Shown piece after piece: positions 48,470 through 59,122 of a DNA stretch of 64,000 nucleotides (positions are counted from its first letter, which is position 1; every line of letters starts with the position of its first letter). Source of the stretch: Dactylorhiza incarnata. Lineage: Eukaryota; Streptophyta; Magnoliopsida; Asparagales; Orchidaceae. The stretch spans positions 1,178,001-1,242,000 of the forward strand of contig JAWHQI010000065.1 of NCBI GenBank assembly GCA_033032865.1, given 5' to 3'. Under the pieces are notes generated by a model. The model saw only the letters and a list, made by a program, of their open reading frames with translations, had not been told where the DNA came from and did no database searches. The position numbers and the translations under genes are program-made.

Positions 48470-50378
48470 ATGACGCCTTCTTTGGAAGCTGAGACCCGCC
48501 GCTTAACTTATGCCGAGAACTTCATCGCGCATAAGTTCAAGAAACCCATCACTCGCGCGGACGATCTGGAGAGATTCGTCCATCAACACCTCGCGCAAGG
48601 CTTCCGGGTTGGCCTTCCCGCTCCCCACGAGCGGATCAACACCTTTTCGGAGGGCAAGCTTGCCTTCTCCCTGTCGCATTTCGAGGTCGGCTTGCGCCTT
48701 CCTCTCTGGCCCGAGTTCTGCCAGATCCTCCGGTATTATGGCTGGGTCCCCGCCCAGATTAATACGAATGGGGTAGCGATGATCATCGGCTACCTCTGCT
48801 TCCTTCGGAGCGAGAAGATCGCTTTCGACTTGGACGTCTTCCGCAAGATCTTCTACATGGGAGCGACCAAGGATGGGGTGATCTTCTTCGGCAGCCATCA
48901 CTGTAAGGTGGTCGGGACTTCGAACAAGGTCCACCGGTGGAGCGAGAAGTTCATCTTCGTCACGGGTGACTTCTCGCACATACCAAATCGCCCTCAGCAG
49001 AGACCGGCCACGGCGCTCTCCACTCCAGCTCTGAGAGGTCAACGCGAGGAACTCTTCCGCGCCCTGAAGAACAAGAAACTCGATATCGAGTTCTGGCGAA
49101 GGGACGTGGATCACCTCGCCTTCGTGCAGCCTGCCGAGGGTAACCTTCCTTAGTCACTGTTAATTAATAATTTTTACCTTTGTTTCTCGGTCTAACGACC
49201 GTCTTCAGCTTGTCGGCATCTTCCCTCCACGGTTCTACCTGTGGGGGGTCAGACCCCACCTCCTCGATCTCCTGCGGTCGATCCGGCGACAATGCAACAA
49301 GGCGAGGAGGAAGATGGCGAGCACGGGTCTCCTGTCGCGGAGATCAATCTTGGGGTGGGCGCCGAAGCTGAGATCCTTCGCGCAGCTGGATGGCCGGCCG
49401 AGGACGAACCTCCTGCGATCAAGAAAAGGAAGAGAAAGGAAGTTGCCTGGCGCGTGGCGGAGCAGCGTGCTCGCGAGGAGGAAGAGAACGTCCCTGAGAA
49501 CCATCCCAACTTTGGGCAGGGTTCGCTGAACAGGGGCTTGGATGGCGAGCCGCTGATTACCTGGAGCCGGGAGCGCAGCGAGGTGACCTTGAGCACTCGC
49601 CTGCCTTCGTGGAGCGAGGATGAGGTCCCGAACGATGATGCCTTCAGCGTCTTGTTCGGCCTTTATGGTCGCGATGATGTGAAGGTTCTGCAGGAGGTTT
49701 CTCCTCGCTTTCTCGCCGACCAGGGGTCGCGAGCAATGCTGCGAGCTTCTGAGTTATTTTATCAAACGGCGCGAAATCTCCTTGGCTCTGAATTGGAGCT
49801 CACGCTTCATCGGAAGCTGACGATGGAGGCCGAGAAACGGGAGAACGAGGCTCTAAGGCGCGCCAAGGCGGCCGAGGATAAAGCCGAGTCCAGTCGGAGC
49901 TTCGAGGTGATCTTGGTACTTTACGCGAGCTTGGATTGAAACCCGCCGCCTTCTCTTCGTATCTTCTAACCTGTCCTTCTCGCATGTATAGGAAGAGCAG
50001 TTGGTGGCGGCGGAGACGATCTCCAAGCTCGAGTGCGACCTGCACGCGAGTCAAGTCTTGCTGGAGGCGTCGCAGGTTCGAAACGCCGAGCTGGAATCGA
50101 GGATGGCTGCGCTTTCCTTCTCGGAAAGCCGGACCTTCTCGCCAAACTCCCGGATCGTTCATGACGTCGCAGGAGCTCTCGTCTCTTCGCCGAGAGATCG
50201 CCCTAGCCGTCGGGGACCTGGTTTTCGCGAAACTTTCGGTGGCCGGCTTGTTGGTTCCTGGGGCGGATAGCTTGACGCCGGAGGGGCTTCTGTCAGATAT
50301 CTTGAACGCCAGCGACGAGGAAGACGACGAGGAGGAGAACGAGTCCGATTCGGCCGACTATGCTCCGCCGTCGAAGTG
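48470..50378 (+). CDS. antisense gene 2 of element C: 'putative gypsy type transposon' (PF04195-like) protein, one frameshift
   Basis: Start ATG at 48470 (MTPSLEAETRRLTYAENF). Exons 48470-49139, 49209-49906 and 49992-50378, with introns of 69 and 85 bp. Both junctions keep the frame, which supports them. The N-terminal 200 residues (FRVGLPAPHERINTF, LSHFEVGLRLPLWPEFCQIL, YYGWVPAQINTNG) are the plant PF04195-type domain annotated from such elements. The middle has a basic KKRKRK stretch (nuclear-signal-like) and a long helical region, and the C-terminus is acidic (DEEDDEEENESDSADY). That tail lies in a frame shifted by one from the start of exon 3, so a one-base indel probably sits at about 50115-50160. 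Biochemical function unknown. Confidence 0.65.
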
Positions 50379-50776
50379 AACTATTTATTTTTTGACATTT
50401 CTTGTACTTCTCGCGGCTCTGCGAGTATATATATTTTTTGGTATATATTCATTCGATAGTATATATTTATTTTCTTGGTGAATCTTCCTTGTGCTGATAT
50501 GATCTCGCTGGGCTCCTAGGCTCGCATGTTTTCTTGTCTTTCTTGTCAGAACGACTTAGGATGAAATCGGATCTGCCGACTATCTACCTTACTCGCTTCT
50601 TTGACCTGCTCGTTTTCATTTTTGCTTCTCGCCCATAGGGCTACTCGCACTAACCCCTGCGAGCTGGCATCCTACTCGCACCCTGACTTCTGAAAAAGAC
50701 GTTAGATAGGAAAAGACGGTCGGGGCCAAGGGGATATCCCTGATAGTCTTCCTTCTAGTGCGAAGCTGGTGCCATT

Positions 50777-51150
50777 GAAGAGGACAACTTAGTAGGGAAT
50801 GACTGTCGGGGAGGTTCCCGAGGAGCACCTTCCAAGGGAACACACCATCCCAAGGTCTCCATCCTGCCGTTGAAGGGGTCAACACAGTAGGGAATGACTG
50901 TCGGGGAGGTTCCAGAGGAGCACCTTCCAAGGGAACACAACATCCCAAGGTCTCCATCCTGCCGTTGAAGGGGTCGACACAGTAAGGAATGACTGTCGGG
51001 GAGGTTCCAGAGGAGCACCTTCCAAGGGAACACAACATCCCAAGCTCTCCATCCTGCCGTTGAAGTGGTCGACACAGTAGGGAATGACTGTCGGGGAGGT
51101 TCCAGAGGAGCACCTTCCAAGGGAACACAACATCCCAAGGTCTCCATCCT
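50777..51150. repeat. 95-bp tandem repeat, four copies, in the element C tail
   Basis: Anchor GACTGTCGGGGAGGTTCC occurs at 50801, 50896, 50991 and 51086, an exact 95-bp period. Copies two to four are nearly identical. Each unit contains GGAACACA...CATCCCAAGG and a CAGTAGGGAATGACTG inverted segment. It lies between the integrase end and the antisense genes. Confidence 0.95.
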
Positions 51151-51691
51151 ACTCGGATGCTGGATGCCGACCCTACCTGTTGCTCAACAATTAAATGGGG
51201 AGTTAAGCATACTTAAGTACATTAACTCACATGATTGGAGGAAATAATCAGAAACGAATCGCTTGTTACGGGCTCTCAGCCCTCGAGGGTACACAACACC
51301 TTTATTCAAGGGTCCCCTGATCGGTTAAGTTTATCATCTCTTCGTTGAATTGGGAGGTCGGCGTCCAGACTTCTTCCTGATAATCTCCCCAGTCGGATGA
51401 GAAATGCGGTCGGTGGGAACCGCGGCCAACGTGCAAGGGGGGGAGCTGATCTCGGCCGTCATTGCAGAGGCTTGGACTTAGGGGAACGCTCAACCGAGGA
51501 ACTGTCCCACCATCCGCTCTGGGTTTTACAAGAATCAAGTCGGAGGCCAGTTTCCCAACCTGATTAGGAGGTCAACTTCACCTGCTTTATTTTAAGGCTT
51601 GCTATTCTGGAAAATCTTCCTCATCCCTTGTTTCAGGGGGTTTCATATTTTAAGTAATCAATTTACAGAAGAGAAGGGTATACACCCTTGC

Positions 51692-52744
51692 TTAAGGGTA
51701 AAACCTCTTTAGATCATCGACGTTCCATGTGTTCCCCAAGAGCTCTCCTTCCTGATTCTGTAGGCGATACCCTCCTGTTGCGAGTGCTTCGTGGACGATG
51801 AAAGGTCCCTCCCAATTAGGGTTGAGCTTTCCTACGGCCGCCGATCTCCCAGCTGCGTCCACTTTCTTCAGGACTAGGTCACCTGCTTGGAAGTGCTTGA
51901 GACGAACGTGCTTATCGAAGTGTCTTGCCATGCGACGCTTGATCTCCTCCTGCCTAGCCGAGGCTAGATCTCGAAGCTCTTCGATGTAGTCGAGGGACAG
52001 CTTCTGGGCTTCCTCATTCTCTAGTCGCCATTCTTCATCTTCGTCTTCTGCCGCAATCACCCTAGGACTTCTGACCTCGAACTCTACTGGGATGAGAGCT
52101 TCGGACCCGTGAGAGAGTTTGAACGGGGTTTCCCCTGTGGCTGAGCTAGGAGTGGTTCTCAAAGCCCACAACATCGAGGGGAGCTGCTCCGCCCAATTAC
52201 CTCTTAGGTTCTCGACTTTCTTCTTTAGTAGGTTGATAATTAACTTGTTGGCGGCCTCCACTTGTCCATTGCTCCTGGGATGATGCACTGACGCGAACCT
52301 GAGATCAGTTCCGAGCTGTCTGCAAAAATCCTCCAGCTCTAAACTGGCGAACTGTGGACCGTTGTCGGTGACGATGGCGAGGGGAATCCCGAATCTCTAG
52401 GCGATTTCTCCCCATATGAAGTTCTTCACGACTTGAGAGGTGGTTTTGGCCAGAGCCTTGGCCTCAATCCACTTAGAGAAGTAGTCGATCATGACGAGGA
52501 CGAACCTCCTCTGGCCGCTAGCTGGAGGAAAGGGACCTATCAAATCCATTCCCCGGATAGCGAACGACCATGGGGCGGTTATCGAACGAAGATGCTGGGC
52601 CGGCTGCAGATGAAGGGGGCGAACAATTGGCACTTCTGGCACTTTTTTGAGAAGGCTTCTGCATCTTTGCGAATAGTGGGTCAGAAGTAGCCATGTCTCA
52701 GGATCCTTTGCTCCAAAGTGTGTGTCCCAGAATGGCTTCCGCAC
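51692..52744 (-). pseudogene. element C integrase core and C-terminus
   Basis: Open pieces share one frame, broken by TAG at 52397-52399. The core has WSFAIRGMDLIGPFPP (first Asp) and VLVMIDYFSKWIEAKAL; just past the stop the text reads on to a TDNGPQF-type second Asp; the HHPRSNGQVEAANK segment holds Glu. The tail continues through MLWALRTTPSSATGETPF to WEGPFIVHEA and NTWNVDDLKRFYP before the stop at 51692. No chromodomain, as expected for Tat elements. A frameshift near 52560-52640 separates it from the zinc-binding part upstream. Confidence 0.88.
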
Positions 52745-53355
52745 TCTCCCGAGTTGATTTCCTCTAACACTCGAGGTACGTTTTCTTTAGAGACACATCT
52801 AGCCAGAGGGCCCGAGATGGTCTTGCGATATAACTCCCCGTCTTGCAATAAGTAATAGGCCGCCTTGTACCGAAACCTCCTTTGATCCCCTTCTTCCGCT
52901 GGAAGTTGCCCAGAACTTAGAAAGGAAATGAATGGATCCATCCACGAGGGACAATGATCGATTTCCATCATCTCTCCTTCCTCAATGGATGGTCGAAACA
53001 ACTCCGTGATAGTCCCTTCTGCTCTTGGCCCATACTTGGCAAGACGATCCGCCGCCGAGTTCTCCTCCCTCGGTACGTGCTCGACGAAGAAGGATTGAAA
53101 GCTTCCAATCAGTCCTTTCACCTTCACGAGGTACTTTTGCAGAATGGTGTCGCGTACTTCGAACTCTCCCCGAATCTGAGACGCGGCCACCATTGAATCG
53201 GTGAAAGCCATGACGTCTTGAATGCCCAGCTCCTTTGCGAGGCGCAGGTCTGCTAGAAGGATCTCGACTGCTTGCTCGATCCTAGTTCCCTGTGGGCTGA
53301 CAAGAACGATGCCCACCCCCACAGAGCTCCTGCCTGAGGCTCCGTCCACGAACAT
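52681..53355 (-). pseudogene. element C second (archaeal-type) RNase H and integrase zinc domain
   Basis: Residues 1-15 MFVDGASGRSSVGVG give the first Asp of an RNase H fold; MAFTDSMVAASQIRGEF gives the third acidic site; HVPREENSAADRLAKY gives the last. This second RNase H after the usual one is a hallmark of Tat elements. Between IEQAVEI and LLADLRLA about 14 residues that normally hold the NEAEYEA-type Glu motif are missing, so activity is doubtful. The frame ends in the zinc-binding GSHSGTHTLEQRILRHGYF, where TGA (52681-52683) replaces a conserved Trp. Confidence 0.85.
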
Positions 53356-53810
53356 CTTCCAAGGGATGGGAGTAGAGCCTCCTCTCCCGGTTCCGCTTCC
53401 ACCGAGAAGTCGGTCAAGAAATCTGTTACCGCCTGTGCTTTGATCGCCACCCGGGGCGAGAAGGAAATGTCGAACTCACTGAGTTCTACCGACCATTTCG
53501 CCAGCCTTCCCGAATGCTCCACCCCTTCCAGGATATTTCGGAGAGGATGATCAGTTATGACCCGGATAGAGTGAGCTTGAAAATAAGGCCGCAGCTTTCG
53601 TGCTGATACCACCAAGGCGAAGGCGAGCTTCTCCAAGATTGGATATTTCAACTCCGCCTTCTTGAGCACCTGGCTAACATAGTAGATTGGGAGCTGCTTC
53701 TTTCCTTCTTCCCGGACCAACACGGAACTTACCGCTTCCACCCCTACTCTCAAATAAAGGAGTAGGTCTTCACCTTCTTTCGGGCTCTGAAGGAGAGGTG
53801 TCTGAGTCAA
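53253..53810 (-). pseudogene. element C first RNase H domain
   Basis: LLLYLRVGVEAVSSVLVREE, QLPIYYVSQVLKKAELKYPI, LEKLAFALVVSARKLRPYFQ, ITDHPLRNIL and KWSVELSEFDISF are the RNase H region of gypsy RT. It ends with AIKAQAVTDFL. A frameshift near 53360-53390 separates it from the second RNase H. Its upstream neighbour is the shortened RT. Confidence 0.88.
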
Positions 53811-54946
53811 CTGCTCCTTCAGCCTTCCGATCGCCTTTTCGTTATATGCTCCGGGACGCTCTTGCTCTTGATCAAGAGGTCGTCCACGTACACCTCCAGG
53901 TTCCTTCCCTTTTGCTCTTTGAAGACAAGGTACATCATCCGCTGGTAGGTTGCTCCTGCATTTTTTAGCCCAAAGGGCATCATTTTATAGCTATAGCATC
54001 CGTCCCCAGTGATGAAGGAAACATCGCGGCAATCGGGGGGATACATCCGGATCTGGTGGTATCCCGAAAACGCATCAAGAAAACTCATTACAGAGAAACC
54101 GACGGCTGAATCAACCAGCGCGTCGATTCGAGGCAAGGGATAACAATCCTTGGGGCAGCTTTTATTTAATAAAGAAAAGTCCACACACATTCTCCAGCTG
54201 CCTACAGCCTTCTTAACCATTACAACATTGGAGACCCAGCCTGGGTACTAGATCTCCGACACAAAACCTGCGTCCAGCAACTTCTTCACCTCTTCACGGA
54301 TAGGCCCGGCCAACACGGTGGCGGTGGACCTCTTTTTCTGGCGGACAGGCTTCACCTCGGGGTCGAGGTTGAGGTGGTGGCAGGCAACCTCTGGGTCGAT
54401 CCCGGGCATCTTAGCAGCACTCCAGGCGAAGACGTCAGCGTGATCTTGCAGGCACGTTGCCATCTCCACCTTCTCGGTGACCTTCAGCGATCCACCGATC
54501 TTCAGCAGCCCAGGTACTCCCGCTGCGGAGAGTACCTCGATCTCCTCCACCTCCTCGGATGCCTCCAGTCGGGCCGTGCCTCCAGTTACCCTCTCGAACT
54601 CCTCCGCGTCAGCCATCCAACTGATGGTGTTAACCGAGCTGAGGTAGCACTCGCGGGCGGCTCTTGGATCGCTCTTGATCCTCACCTGGACGTCCCCTTG
54701 GCAATACTTGAGGCACTGGTGGTAGGAGGATGGGACGGCCTTGAAGGTGTTAAGAAGCGGCCTCCCGAAGATGGCTTTGTAGCAGCTCGGGGCGTCCACG
54801 ATGACGAAACGGCACTGGAGAGGGGTGCCCCCGAGTGTTACGAGGAGATCTACTCCTCCCTCCACCTCTTGCTTCTCTCCGGAGAAGCCAAAGAGGGGAC
54901 CACCGCGGCTTTCGGACCCTTCCTGCGCCGACTCCCAGCCCGTCAA
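53811..54946 (-). pseudogene. element C reverse transcriptase, with nonsense codon and C-terminal deletion
   Basis: After a protease-RT linker (CYKAIFGRPLLNTFKAV, CHHLNLDPEVKPVRQKKR), RT begins with LDAGFVSEI then TAG (54248-54250) where family members have Gln. It continues in the same frame with SWRMCVDFSLLNKSCPKD, FLDAFSGYHQIRM and the catalytic LEVYVDDLLIKSK. Then, at about 53811-53840, text jumps directly to the start of RNase H. About 100 residues that form the rest of the palm and the thumb in related RTs are absent. RT activity is not expected. Confidence 0.85.
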
Positions 54947-54949
54947 ACG

Positions 54950-55670
54950 TCTTCTTGAAGATGACGTTTACGGAACTACCGTTATCGATCAGGATTCGAT
55001 CAACGGTAAAGTCTTCTACAGCGGCCTGGATTACGAGGGCGTCATGAAAGGGGTTCTCATTCCCTAGCATGTCTTCTTCGGAGAAGGTGATCTCCTCCAA
55101 CGGGGGTGGTGCCTGTGAGGTCGAAGCGATGCTCCTCCGATAGATTTGATGGAGACTTCCTTTGCGGGAAGCTCCTATCCCCGCACCCCCGTGGATCACC
55201 CCTACTCCTCTACCTCCTGGGGCCACTTCTCCTCGACCTCCGTGGTCGACTCTGTCCTCGTTCCTTCTTCGGCCGGCGTCCTGAACCGCCGGCTGCTCGA
55301 CCGGAGCTTCTATTCTCCGCTGCTCTCCTCCTGCCTCTCCTGCTGCCAGCCTTCTTCTGGCTTCCCAAAAGTTCGGGCAGGCCATCGTGCCATGCCCTTC
55401 CACCTGGTGGAGTTCACAGTAGAGGGGAACCTCCTCTACCTGTGGCCTCCTCTGCTTCTTATTCTTCCGGCCCTGGCGGTTGCCGCGCCTGGCAACCGCC
55501 ATTGCTTCCTCCCTTCTTCTCTCCTGGCGCCCCTCTGGCCTGTCGTAACGCCTTCTCTCCGGGGATCTCCTTCCCCGCTCCTGACGTTGAGGTCCCCTGG
55601 CCGGCTTCCACGGTGGCCGGTCAGCGGGGACTTGGTAGCGTCTTTCTTCCTCCCGACGCTCTGGGGCCAC
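54950..55670 (-). pseudogene. element C gag zinc segment and protease
   Basis: An Arg/Glu-rich stretch, then CELHQVEGHGTMAC, a zinc-finger-like motif, then the protease active site ILIDNGSSVNVIF, where the usual DTG/DSG is DNG. The frame differs from gag upstream and from RT downstream (frameshift near 54950). Confidence 0.75.
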
Positions 55671-56782
55671 GATGGGCCTCCTCTCCTCGTTCCTTCTCGG
55701 CTCCTCCCTCCTGGGTTCTCTTTCTCTTCTCTGCTCTCTGTCTCTTCCTTCTGGCTTCCGCTTCTCCGCCCTCCTGGGCTCTTCCTTCTCTCAGGGGGAC
55801 TTTCCTCCTCCTCCTCTTCCTCGTCCTCCTTGGTCACTCGGGTGAGCCTGGCTAGGAAGCCACGGTTGGAAACTTCACCCTGGACGAACTGGTTGGCCCT
55901 TTCGATGAGGTTGGGGTAGGAGTAGGGAGGATTCCTACCGATCTCCAACTTAAAGAGGCCCTCGCGGAGACCGAAGGTTAGGACCAACCGCAGGGTGCGA
56001 CCATCCACCTCCTGGATGTGTAGCACCTCTTCCTGGAAGCGATCGATGTAGTCCCCCAGCGTTTCTTTTGGTCCCTGGGTCAGATGGAAAAGGGTCGTAG
56101 CCTCCTTCAACTTCTTTGCCGTGGCGAACCGCATGTTCAGCCCCCGGCAAAGGTCTTCAAAGCAGTAGATGGAGCCTTCCGGCAACTGGTGAAACCAGTC
56201 CCTTGCCTTCCCTCGGAGGGAAATCGCGAACAACCTACACTTGAAGGCGTCCGACATGGTCCGAAGGGAAGCGACATCCTCGAACCACTGGATATGACGG
56301 ATAGGGTCCTCTCTCCCCGAGTAGTAATTCATCGAGGGATCCCTGAACCCCTCTGGCACTGGCGCGGCGAGGATCTCCTCGCAGAATGGGCTCCTCCCCC
56401 CTATTTGGCGACGATCATCATCTGGCCGAGTATCTCCCCCATACTCGCTCACCTGGCGAATATGATAGAATCTCGCCTGCTCATCCTCCTCGCGGAACCG
56501 AGTTCCGCCAGGTCCTTGAGACGCTTGTAGACCAAACTGCGACTTCTTCGGTTGCTCGAACTCCTCGGCGTGCGCCTTCCCTGCTCGCTGAGTGCGAACA
56601 CCTTCCTCGGACGGGCCCGGGCGATGAGGCGAGGTCGTCGTTCCCTCCGTGCGAGGTAGAAGAGCCGCTCGCATGGTGCCTTCCATCCTTTGCGCGAATT
56701 CTTCGAAGACAACCAACGATACGAACTCGCCGCCTCGAGCCGAGTTTCCGACCACCTCCTCGTGATCGCTAGCTGCTACCAT
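55600..56782 (-). CDS. element C gag
   Basis: Starts at the ATG at 56782, 58 bp after the 5' LTR. The capsid core follows: PVPEGFRDPSMNYYSGREDP, IRHIQWFEDVASLRTMSDAF, LRGKARDWFHQLPEGSIYCF, GPKETLGDYIDRFQEEVLHI and YSYPNLIERANQFVQGEV, a clear Retrotrans_gag domain of the Tat type. The acidic run DEEEEEEE and a basic stretch close it. The frame stays open to 55436, but from about 55600 the neighbouring frame carries the conserved sequence, so a frameshift (accidental or programmed) lies near 55600-55670. The plus-strand frames opposite (55106-55919) are shadows. Confidence 0.88.
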
Positions 56783-56814
56783 CTCACTTTTCTACCAGAC
56801 TTTCTTCCTCTGGC

Positions 56815-56840
56815 CGCGATCCACGCTCACCGCACCAAAG
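56815..56840 (-). other. element C primer-binding region
   Basis: On the minus strand the LTR end CAACA is followed by CTTTGGTGCGGTGAGCGTGG. TGGTGC near the edge is the expected position of the tRNA-complementary site. The tRNA was not identified. Confidence 0.5.
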
Positions 56841-57515
56841 TGTTGACGCCTGGAAAATCCTGGCCCCAAAATTCGAATCAATGCGGCCTGAGGCTACTTG
56901 CCCAGCGGTTCAGCGAGAAGGTTTGGGTTAGCCACTACGGATGAAACGGAGAGATAAGGGACACGACCCCAGGTGCTGCGGCAGGGAGGTCCCACCACGT
57001 TCCCAGAAGCTCTAAAGAGTCTTCTCCTCCAAAACCACGAATGGCCGAGCTCGGTACTAGGTAGGCACTTGTTAGGGAAGATTCTTGATTGTCAAAGGGG
57101 GAGGGGTGCAGCTCTAACTTTTACAAGTGCCATTTCTAGTACCCCTGGGGGTCTATTTATAGACAAATCCTAGGGGGGAGCAGATGACTATCCCTGACCC
57201 CCTAGAGTTGGTTTTTTAGACAAGGCAATATGTGGGCGAGCAGGTAAGGACCTCAGACCTAACTGGCGAGTTGGTTGGCTAAGTCTCCTATAGGCGAGTA
57301 GGTCCGAGTTCACGGCTTCCTCGCCTGGCCGAGTAGGGAACGCCGGGCAGGGCTTTCCTCCTCGTCATGGGGCGAGCAAGTACCTTCTCGCACAACCAAA
57401 GACCTTGATCTTCCTTCGTCTTCTGGATTGTTGACTTCTGCCTTGACCTTCTGACCTTGACCTCCACCTACGTGGCCTTTAGTGGGGCCCACCCTCGGAG
57501 AATGAGGGTTGTACA
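56841..57515 (-). mobile_element. element C 5' LTR
   Basis: 675 bp, same ends as the 3' LTR. Differences seen by eye number seven single-base changes with no indel, about 1 percent. TATA box TCTATAAATAGA at 57152-57163 on the minus strand. Confidence 0.93.
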
Positions 57516-58117
57516 GCCCCCAACATTCCTCTACGACACCAACCCGTCCCTCCGCCCCATAGTCGATCCTCCCGTTGAAATCGCACCGATCGCTGATATA
57601 CTGCATCTCCCCACGGTGGTCGTACCGCCACTGCTTCTGCCACCTCTCTGGTCACCCGCTCTGCCGCCCCCTTCGGCCATTTCACCGCATCCTTTCCCTG
57701 CTCTTGCTCCGCCGACCTCTGTCTTGCCACTTCCACCAGCCGCATCGCCGCCTCTTCTGTCGCCCTGTACCCCGTTGTTCCCGACGGATCCTTTCCTGTT
57801 GCCGGTCGTCGCATCCCCGACATCCTTATGGTTGCTGCTCACCACTGCTCCACCGACTTTGCAGAAGCCACTGCTTACGCCGCCCGTCTTTCCGCTGGCG
57901 CCGCCGCTACTCGCCAACACCGCCACCGCTGCTACGCGCGACCTGGCCCTGTTCTGGAGAGAGGTCAAGCTACCAGAGGATCCGGCCACCCGCCTGATAC
58001 ACAAGCTGGAGGGAAAGCTCGTTTTGAAGGTCCACGTGTCGCGGGAACATTCACTCAAGTGAACGGCGGGCGGCGTGCCGACCTTGGGATCAAGGTCATT
58101 TTTCTGACAGGGTGTAT
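57516..58117 (+). pseudogene. element B internal region, right part
   Basis: Pro/Ala/Thr-rich open frame (57457-58062) with no recognised fold, then LGIKVIFLTGC in another frame just before the 3' LTR, parallel to LESKVVFLRGD at the same place in element A. This looks like the last residues of a lost gypsy polyprotein. The purine-rich tract ACAGGGTGTAT precedes the LTR. Confidence 0.5.
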
Positions 58118-58388
58118 TGTTACACGCACGGGTCGTCGTACATTATTATTAGTATTATTAGTATTTTCTTTATATGTTATTAGAGTTGATGTGAACCCCC
58201 CCCCCCCCTCCCTATATAAGGAGGTGGTTTTGGGGAGTTAAGGTATCTTTGGAACATTAGGGATTTGGACTCTCATTTGAGAGAGGGATCATTGGAGGAC
58301 CCAGCCTCCTTGATCTTGGCCGGATTTCGATCCGGATTGTATCCGTGTTTCTTCTTCGATTAATGCAACTTCCATCTTGTTCGTATTA
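58118..58388 (+). mobile_element. element B 3' LTR
   Basis: TGTTACACGCACG to TCGTATTA, 271 bp, longer than the 5' copy mainly by an expanded C run (58196-58208). Hairpins and TATA box as in the 5' LTR. Confidence 0.88.
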
Positions 58389-58393
58389 GTTAT

Positions 58394-58563
58394 CTTTTAT
58401 CTTTGAGCATTAGTCTTTTGGTCTCTATTTGGAGAGAGGAGTGTTTTGGAGGACCCAGCCTCCGGGTATTTTGCGGGAGCTTGTCTCCCGATTATCTCTC
58501 TTATTTCCTGCAATACAAGTTCGTATTCTTCACTTTAGACCGTGATACGGCTAGCTCGTATCA
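58394..58563 (+). mobile_element. element A 5' LTR, second part
   Basis: Continues the A LTR after the GTTAT duplication, to GCTAGCTCGTATCA. Contains hairpins GGAGG/CCTCC and GGGAG/CTCCC. Followed by ATTGGTCCGACC, the probable primer-binding site. Confidence 0.88.
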
Positions 58564-59122
58564 ATTGGTCCGACCAACCCCACATTTAGTATTTCGGCCA
58601 AAACTCTAATTGAACGCTCACGTTCTTGCATGCCGACTATCGTTCGGTCCACCGGCTTACGCTCGATCATTTCCCGAGCCGCTTCCGTTCTAGCTCGGCA
58701 AACAAATCGACGCAAACCCCTTGTTGATAGCAACGACTCGCCGATTCCAACGTCCGGCGACTTCGCTCGACTTCCGACGATTTCAGCCGCTCCTCTTCAT
58801 CTCCAGCAGATTCCAACGGCTTCGCCCGATTCCAACGGCTTCGCCCGATTCCACCTATTTCAGCGATCATCGCCCATGCGTCGGCTTCCGACGATTTCAG
58901 CCACTCCTCTTGTTCTCCGGCCTTCCAGCGGTTGCTTCGAATGACTTCGCCAGAGTCCGTGATTCCAGAAACTGCCCACCTCTGCTAGCACTTCTGACTT
59001 CCAACGCAGCTCTAACCACCTTCTCGAACTGCCTTCCAGCGCCACCCCAGCCGCCTTTGGCCACTGTCGAGTCCGGACCCCCTACCCGTGGTTCGTGCAT
59101 CCTTCTGGTGCTTCTCGCCGCT

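Larger units (their letters stand above)
45895..57515 (-). mobile_element. element C: Tat-lineage Ty3-gypsy retrotransposon (11.6 kb) with antisense genes
   Basis: Identical-length 675-bp LTRs (45895-46569 and 56841-57515) with about 7 substitutions, and target duplication GCCCC (45890-45894 and 57516-57520). On the minus strand: gag, protease, RT, RNase H, a second RNase H, integrase, then a 3-kb tail before the 3' LTR. The tail carries two plus-strand (antisense) spliced genes and a 95-bp tandem array. Dual RNase H and antisense extra ORFs mark the Tat lineage (Ogre/Retand/Grande group). Pol is defective: three nonsense codons, several frameshifts, and a deletion in RT. Confidence 0.93.
44810..58388 (+). 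mobile_element. element B: small non-autonomous LTR element related to A, host of C
   Basis: Target duplication GTTAT (44805-44809 and 58389-58393). LTRs 44810-45073 and 58118-58388 differ at roughly ten sites. Without element C the unit is about 1.95 kb. LTR motifs (TATATAAGGAG, GGAGGACCCAGCCTCC) and the post-LTR ATTGGTCC sequence are shared with A, so they are sister families. The internal part is mostly Pro/Arg-rich coding-like text with no pol. Confidence 0.88.

Noticed and set aside
55106..55919. Two overlapping plus-strand frames of about 250 residues
   Set aside because: They are antisense shadows of the Arg/Glu-rich gag-protease region of element C, with Ser/Leu/Pro-rich text and no start or splice signals like those of the antisense genes at 46.7-50.4 kb.
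57457..58062. 201-residue Pro-rich frame starting in the element C LTR
   Set aside because: It crosses the C-B junction, so it cannot be an ancestral gene. Only the part after 57516 belongs to B, and no fold is recognisable.
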